From Salvelinus alpinus (taxonomy: Eukaryota; Chordata; Actinopteri; Salmoniformes; Salmonidae), in contig NC_092091.1 of the NCBI RefSeq assembly GCF_045679555.1, positions 85,066,877 to 85,130,876 on the forward strand: a DNA stretch of 64,000 nt. Reading direction: 5' to 3'. Of the stretch, positions 59,029 through 64,000 are shown in pieces (within the stretch, counting starts at the first letter, position 1; the number at the start of each line of letters is the position of its first letter). Both the position numbers and the translations under genes were made by a program. The notes below the pieces were generated by a model. It made no database searches, had not been told where the DNA came from, and saw only the letters and a list, made by a program, of their open reading frames with translations.

Positions 59029-59500
59029 TGTCACGTTCCTGACCTGTTTTCCTTGTTTTTGTATGTGTTTAGTTGGTCAGGGCGTGAGTTGAGGTGGGCA
59101 TTCTATGTTATGTGTTTCTATGTTGAGTTAAATGTGTTGCCTGATATGGTTCTCAATTAGGGGCAGGTGTTTGACGTTTCCTCTGATTGAGAACCATATT
59201 AAGGTAGGCTGTTTGTGGGTGATTGTGTTCCTGTGTCTGTGTCTGTGGCATCACACGGGATTGTTTCGTGTTCGTTCGTTTGGTTAGTCTGTTTCTGTTC
59301 GTGCGTTCTTCGTGTTATATTGTAAGTTCTCATGTTCAGGTCTGTCTACGTCGTTTTGTTGTTTTTGTAATCTATTCAAGTGTTCTTTGTATTTTCGTCT
59401 TGTTTAAATAAATTCTTTATGTCTGCATACAACGCTGCGTGTTGGTCCGATCCCTACTCCTTCTCCTCATCCGAGGAGGAGGAATTAGACAGCCGTTACA
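59029..59500 (+). repeat. 3' LTR
   Basis: Same ends as the 5' LTR; it lacks 13 nt near 59210 and has an extra 'ctgtgtctgt' stretch near 59235. Confidence 0.9.
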
Positions 59501-59695
59501 AAGTGTTAATGTCACCACCATGGATGTTTAAGTTATATAGTCTACCAAGTGTTAATGTCACCACCATGGATGTTTAAGTTATATAGTCTACCAAGTGTTA
59601 ATGTCACCACCATGGATGTTTAAGTTATATATTCTACCAAGTGTTAATGTCACCACCATGGATGTTTAAGTTATATATTCTACCAAGTGTTAATT
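59501..59695. repeat. 46-bp minisatellite, block 3
   Basis: Four units that continue the array broken by the LTR element. Confidence 0.94.
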
Positions 59696-59791
59696 TCTAT
59701 CCTACTGTGATACTTGTGAGTTGATGTGATGTTGTGATGATTTCTAACAGATACACCTTGATGTTGTTTTGTCCTTTTCTGATTCTACTTG

Positions 59792-59797
59792 AATAAA
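59792..59797 (+). terminator. Candidate polyadenylation signal of tomm5
   Basis: AATAAA in unique sequence right after the 46-bp array ('gattctacttgaataaactc'). It is the first such signal after the tomm5 stop outside transposable elements. If used, the 3' untranslated region would hold both minisatellites and two LTR elements. Confidence 0.35.
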
Positions 59798-60134
59798 CTC
59801 AAGACTTGAATGTAGTTTGTAGTCATTTACTTCCATATAGGGTCGTTGTTTACAGACACAGCTGTAGGCTGACCTGACCCCAACCCCAACCCCAACAATG
59901 AACCTGACATGCAGCATCATATCTGTCAAAGAGGGGGGAGGCGGGAGGAAGAGAGCAACTGGAGGAGGAGCGAGAGCAAGATAGTTCTTACTCACAGACA
60001 GACTGGGTTGGTAGAAGGAGACAGGGGAGGAGGGAGAGAGAGACAAACATTTAAACCAACTGAATATATTTGTATCACTGACTTCTCACCAGTGATGTCA
60101 TCATAAGGCTGTCCCAGTCCAGCCTGACCCTGAC
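59798..60134. other. No gene; third copy of an SRCR-intron segment
   Basis: Positions 60050-60133 match 33735-33820 and 35940-36045 ('cttctcaccagtgatgtcat', 'cagcctgaccctgac'), so a piece of the SRCR duplication unit lies here without its exons. The part 59925-60040 is GA-rich. Confidence 0.5.
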
Positions 60135-60845
60135 ATTTTTTTTATTTATTTTTTATTTCACCTTTATTTAACCAGGTTGAGAACAAGTTCTCATTTACAA
60201 CTGCGACCTGGCCAAGATAAAGCATAGCAGTGTGAACAGACAACACAGAGTTACACATGGAGTAAACAATAAACAAGTCAATAACATGGTAGAAAAAAAG
60301 AGAATCTATATACAATGTGTGCAAAAGGCATGAGGAGGTAGGCAATAAATCAGATAATTACAATTTAGCAGATTAACACTGGAGTGGTAAATCATCAGAT
60401 GGTCATGTGCAAGTAGAGATACTGGTGTGCAAAAAAAGCAGAAAAGGAAATAAAAGCAGTATGGGGGGTGAGGTAGGTAAATTGGGTGGGCTATATACCG
60501 ATGGACTATGTACAGCTGCAGCGATCGGTTAGCTGCTCGGATAGCAGATGTTTAAAGTTGTTGAGGGAGATAAAAGTCTCCAACTTCAGAGATTTTTGCA
60601 ATTCGTTCCAGTCGCAGGCAGCAGAGAACTGGAAGGAAAGGCGTCCAAATGAGGTTTTGGCTTTAGGGATGATCAGTGAGATACACCTGCTAGAGCGCGT
60701 GCTATGGGTGGGTGTAGCCATCGTGACCAGTGAACTGAGATAAGGCGGCACTTTACCTAGCATAGCCTTGTAGATGACCTGGAGCAAGGGGGTCTGACGG
60801 CGAACATGTAGCGAGGGCCAGCCGACATATAGCATCAGGCCTGTT
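60135..60845 (-). mobile_element. LINE C-terminal fragment, antisense
   Basis: The minus frame 60506-60835 encodes VIYKAMLGKVPPYLSSLVTM, then RSSRCISLIIPKAK, FGRLSFQFSAACDWNELQKS and FKHLLSEQL, the conserved tail of L2/CR1-like proteins. The left part is the LINE 3' untranslated end. Confidence 0.8.
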
Positions 60846-61270
60846 AAGTTGACTTGGGTAACAGACCTCTAGCTTCTACACCACATCCCCCCTTCTCCTG
60901 CTCTAACATGAGACCTCATCAGTACTCATTTTGGGTGCTGGTACTGTTTATATTGAGGTGCTGGAACATTAAGCCAATATTCTATAAGAGATGAACTCAA
61001 GCAGTAGAAAGTTAGAGGTGCTATTATAGGACACACTATGTGTAACGTTGCTGCTCTGTCAGCAGTTTCCTGTGGAGTTTTTCTAATGTCAGTGTTTCCT
61101 GTAGGTAGGTGGGTTTAACTGATCTTATCTGATTAAAAGTTTGTCACTCATAGAAGTCAGGAAGTAATGAGATAGAAGTCATATAGCCGAGCAGAATGTC
61201 TCAACTCTTCAGTCCTCTCTTCATGACAGTAGACTTGTTTCGCTTAGTGGAGCCCCAGTTAGAGACAGAT

Positions 61271-61313
61271 ATGATACCTGCAGTGGTACTGATGACCCTG
61301 TTGTGGAGCACAG
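61271..61313 (+). CDS. Leader exon B of a probable immunoglobulin-type receptor
   Basis: ATG at 61271 opens MIPAVVLMTLLWST plus one base before the donor CACAG-GTAGG, phase 1. It is paralogous to leader exon A (27414-27462) together with its upstream part (60985-61270) and following intron. Hydrophobic changes only (I/V, L/V, F/L, N/S) separate the two peptides. No following Ig-domain exon was found before the window ends. Confidence 0.45.
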
Positions 61314-61960
61314 GTAGGAGGCTGTTATATTGATATACACTTGTGACAGTTACTGAGATATTTTTTGATATTGTAAGATATATCATAATTTGCAGGGCTA
61401 GTAAAATAACATGCAACTGGAAGCAGACAGTAAAAATGTGTCTCAAAGCAGGACAATGATGTGATCACCTGTAAATGTACTTTACTGTAGCCTAACTGTC
61501 CATCTGGGGACAGGCACTAATGTCAGTTAAGTTGTGATGGTGTCATGCATCTGACTGTTGTATATTCAGTGTGTCAATGATTGATTGTATCTGTCCCTAT
61601 GTAAATGAGTGAGAGTATATTTAATATTTAATATTGGTCTAATGTTAGAGCAGGAGAAGGGGGGGGGGGGTGTCGATGCCAGAGGTCTGTGACCTGAGTC
61701 AAGCTCAACAGGCCTGATGCTACATGTCAGGAAGAGAAAGAGAACGAGAGAGTGAAAGGAGGGGGTGGTGAGGGCAGAGGAGAGAGAGAGGAGGGGAGGG
61801 GACAGAGCATAGCTGAGGGAAGTAGGGGGTGGGGAGGGCAGAGGAGAGAGAGGAGGGGAGGGGACAGAGCATAGCTGAGGGAAGTAGGGGGTGGGGAGGG
61901 CAGAGGAGAGAGAGGAGGGAAGGGGACAGAGCATAGCTGAGGGAAGTAGGCGTGATCCTG
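61314..61960 (+). repeat. Intron segment paralogous to 30882-31440
   Basis: Same block order as 30882-31440. The GA-rich tail differs: here three units of about 63 bp ('gacagagcatagctgaggg') are tandemly repeated (61800-61950). Confidence 0.75.
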
Positions 61961-62300
61961 AAAAATACAAAAATGTTTTTTTTTACTTTTTTGGAAAACC
62001 ATTTCCCCCCCCTGCCCTTCTGGCAGCTCTATGGGCCTTGCACAGCTGGTGAGCAACCAGCCCCTGATTACTCACCAACTCCCAGTCAGCCACAATTAGT
62101 CCTGGCCGGAGAGCCCGTCGAGACCTGGCACGTCCAGCAGATGGAGCAATCGGCTCGTGATGTATACTCTGTCTGTCACCAGGCCTCGACGAGTCTCTCC
62201 CTGGTGGCTGACCTGCTGTACGCCACACCCACTAGTAGTCCAGTACTGTATCAGTGGTTTGATATAGCCTTCTGTAGCGAGCCCAACATTAACTTCTTAC
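61961..62300. other. Unclassified, possible dispersed repeat
   Basis: The stretch 62040-62300 is GC-richer than its surroundings ('agtcctggccggagagccc', 'gtctgtcaccaggcctcg'). It gives an 128-codon frame from 61952 that matches nothing I know. It resembles a salmonid repeat by recall only. Confidence 0.3.
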
Positions 62301-62735
62301 CTATAGGTCTACATCATCATCCTCTGTCTGCATCCTAATCCCTACCTGTAGTCTACCTACCTCTGGTATAATGCATTTCCACCTCTCACTCCATCAGTGT
62401 TGCTCTGTCTGCATCCTAATCCCTACCTGTAGTCTACCTACCTCTGGTATAATGCATTTCCACCTCTCACTCCATCAGTGTTACTCTGTCTGCATCCTAA
62501 TCCCTACCTGTAGTCTACCTACCTCTGGTATAATGCATTTCCACCTCTCACTCCATCAGTGTTGCTCTGTCTGCATCCTAATCCCTACCTGTAGTCTACC
62601 TACCTCTGGTATAATGCATTTCCACCTCTCACTCCATCAGTGTTGCTCTGTCTGCATCCTAATCCCTACCTGTAGTCTACCTACCTCTGGTATAATGCAT
62701 TTCCACCTCTCACTCCATCAGTGTTGCTTGTCCAT
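62301..62735. repeat. 81-bp tandem repeat, about 5 units
   Basis: The unit contains 'taatgcatttccacctctca', 'ctctgtctgcatcctaatcc' and 'ctgtagtctacctacctct'. It is a multiple of three, which explains the 125-codon frame. Confidence 0.95.
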
Positions 62736-63858
62736 CTTCCTGAATTAAAAGATGAACAGATCAATATTGCTGCATAAGGTCATTAAATATTGCTAAGTTA
62801 TTTATCTATAGTGTGGATGTAGGGCTGTTTTTAGTATATAATGAGCACCCAGATGCTGCGTAGGCAACACAATAATATCAGACAGACAAACTGGCCCGTG
62901 CTGCCTTCGTGTTGACTACTATGTTGCAATATGAATATTCTCAGAGTTGTCTTGTTGATACTAAATGTTTCAGTTTCTCCTAGACACCTCGTTCATTTAT
63001 ACAATGTTTCAATATTATCAGAGCCACCTTGTTGATGCAATGCTTCAGTATTCACAGAACGTTTCCTTTCGCTGGTGAATAATGCAGACAGGCAAATACA
63101 AAATGAGCTGGGTGCAGACATCATAAGGAACATCTCTGAATGCAGAGCAACACTTTTGTTGGGAAGCACATGAGACAATGACACTGTCATAGTACACAAT
63201 ACGAACCGCTCCACAAGGGTGACTTCATATACATTATAGCAGGGGGTCGGCAACGTTTTTCATGAGTGACAATTTACAATTGATCCTACAATTTCTAAAG
63301 ATCTGCGTGACTGTAATTATTTCCATATAAGTATTTTATGCTACTCAACTGTGCCCAAAAAATGTTTAACTGCCCGCAACCTGAATATTTGTAGCTGGCT
63401 ACTGGACAGAAACGTTGTTCATTCAACCACAGGCCACGGAGCCCCACTATGTATTGCCTTCCTGTATGGAGGCGCTGTCCAATCAGCGGTGCAGGTTAAG
63501 GTAAAGGTTAAATATTGTATTGTTTTTGTTCATTTCTGAGTGATGTTCTATCGATTCCCTGCGTCATTTCATGTTTTCATGTGTATCTGAGTTATTTGCC
63601 TTCAAGCAGGCAGAAATATGTCCGGTATGACGTAGCACCGTGATAAAGTCTCTCACTACACTGGAAGTTAATAGGAATATGACTTTTAGATCGCCAAAAC
63701 GTTATTCATACACGTCAGATTTCAATAATGGACGATATAACTCGGGAGGTCTTCTCTTGAATGAGCCATTGATCATATTTCTGTGATGTTCCTGCCTTTG
63801 GAAATTGGTTATTTAACGGAGGGTCTAATACGTTTCTCCTATTTGTCTGCCTCTTTAG
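62736..63858. other. No gene recognised; flank of the last exon
   Basis: The stretch 63240-63330 looks like the start of a dispersed repeat ('ggggtcggcaacgttttt'). From 63540 the sequence is unique-looking and may be the intron or 5' region of the exon at 63859. An ATG at 63729 opens only ten codons. Confidence 0.35.
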
Positions 63859-64000
63859 TCCAGGATGCATTGCGTGGTGCCTTTGCCAGTGTAACGGATG
63901 TGAAAGACGCCGTAAAGTTATACTGTTACATTGATGCTGTTGACCCGGATCACTGGTTGCTGCGGAAAAAGGAGGAGGTTGAAAGGGGGGTGTGTGTAAC
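63859..64000 (+). CDS. Putative internal exon of an unidentified gene (runs off the window)
   Basis: A good acceptor (TTTGTCTGCCTCTTTAG) is followed by an open frame QDALRGAFASVTDVKDAVKL, then YIDAVDPDHWLLRKKEEVE, to the end of the window. The composition (charged, no low complexity) and the codon pattern look coding, but I do not recognise the family. The exon end is not visible; GTGTGTGT near 63990 could be a donor. Confidence 0.4.

Larger units (their letters stand above)
56352..59500 (+). mobile_element. Complete non-autonomous LTR retrotransposon
   Basis: Two LTRs of about 471 bp (56352-56822 and 59029-59500), both TGTCACG to CGTTACA, flank a body of about 2.2 kb. A perfect 5-bp duplication AAGTG (56347-56351 and 59501-59505) shows insertion into the 46-bp minisatellite. 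A G-rich polypurine tract precedes the 3' LTR. Each LTR has AATAAA after TTTAAATAAATTC. The LTRs differ by a number of substitutions and small indels, so it is not very recent. The body has no reverse transcriptase, protease or integrase and must have been moved by another element. Confidence 0.93.

Noticed and set aside
61952..62338. 128-codon plus frame as a gene
   Set aside because: No recognised motif and looks like a dispersed repeat that runs into the 81-bp array.

Overview
The window reads as nuclear DNA of a salmonid fish (Salmo/Oncorhynchus type; the species cannot be fixed from sequence alone). The signs are salmonid-style Tc1 remnants, antisense L2 and L1 LINE fragments with FADDTTV or LYTDDS reverse-transcriptase motifs, a Penelope-like element, hAT and TTAA-terminal DNA elements, several related LTRs that begin TGTCACG, and spliced genes with GT-AG introns. 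No prokaryotic features, CRISPR array, tRNA or rRNA were seen. Family names for repeats come from recall of fish repeats and were not checked by a search.

Three gene regions can be supported, all on the + strand. (1) An SRCR (scavenger receptor cysteine-rich) gene: a signal-peptide exon at 18901-19189, two copies of a 30-nt linker exon (34204, 36633) and four SRCR-domain exons (34479, 36893, 37624, 38055). Every junction is phase 1. The last exon, and any membrane anchor, was not found. (2) tomm5, the small subunit of the mitochondrial outer-membrane translocase: exon 1 at 49550-49654, which carries an apparent 16-nt frame-breaking deletion, and exon 2 at 52859-52893. (3) Two paralogous short leader exons of the immunoglobulin-receptor kind at 27414-27462 and 61271-61313. 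A further unidentified coding exon begins at 63859 and runs off the window.

The rest is repeats. 1-8000: a TTAA-type element, a Tc1 remnant, SINE and LTR pieces, a 69-bp minisatellite and a Penelope-like element ending in a hammerhead-ribozyme-like core. 8026-13699: a 37-bp satellite of about 153 units with a 592-bp higher-order block. 13.7-18 kb: a TTAA element, a gypsy integrase scrap and an antisense L2. 20-33 kb: minisatellites, a CA microsatellite, hAT, L2 and Tc1. 39-44 kb: an antisense L1 holding two solo LTRs and its own minisatellite. 44-49 kb: a run of small tandem arrays. 53.5-59.7 kb: a 46-bp minisatellite invaded by an ERV-like solo LTR and by a complete non-autonomous LTR element. 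By rough count about a third of the window is tandem repeat, in more than twenty unrelated families.

The most interesting signal is that three of these arrays sit exactly on splice signals. Thirty-three 32-bp units repeat the 5' splice site of the first SRCR exon. About ten 36-bp units stretch the polypyrimidine tract before the second linker exon. Nine 42-bp units repeat the 3' splice site of tomm5 exon 2, in frame and open, so that use of an upstream acceptor would insert hydrophobic 14-residue modules.
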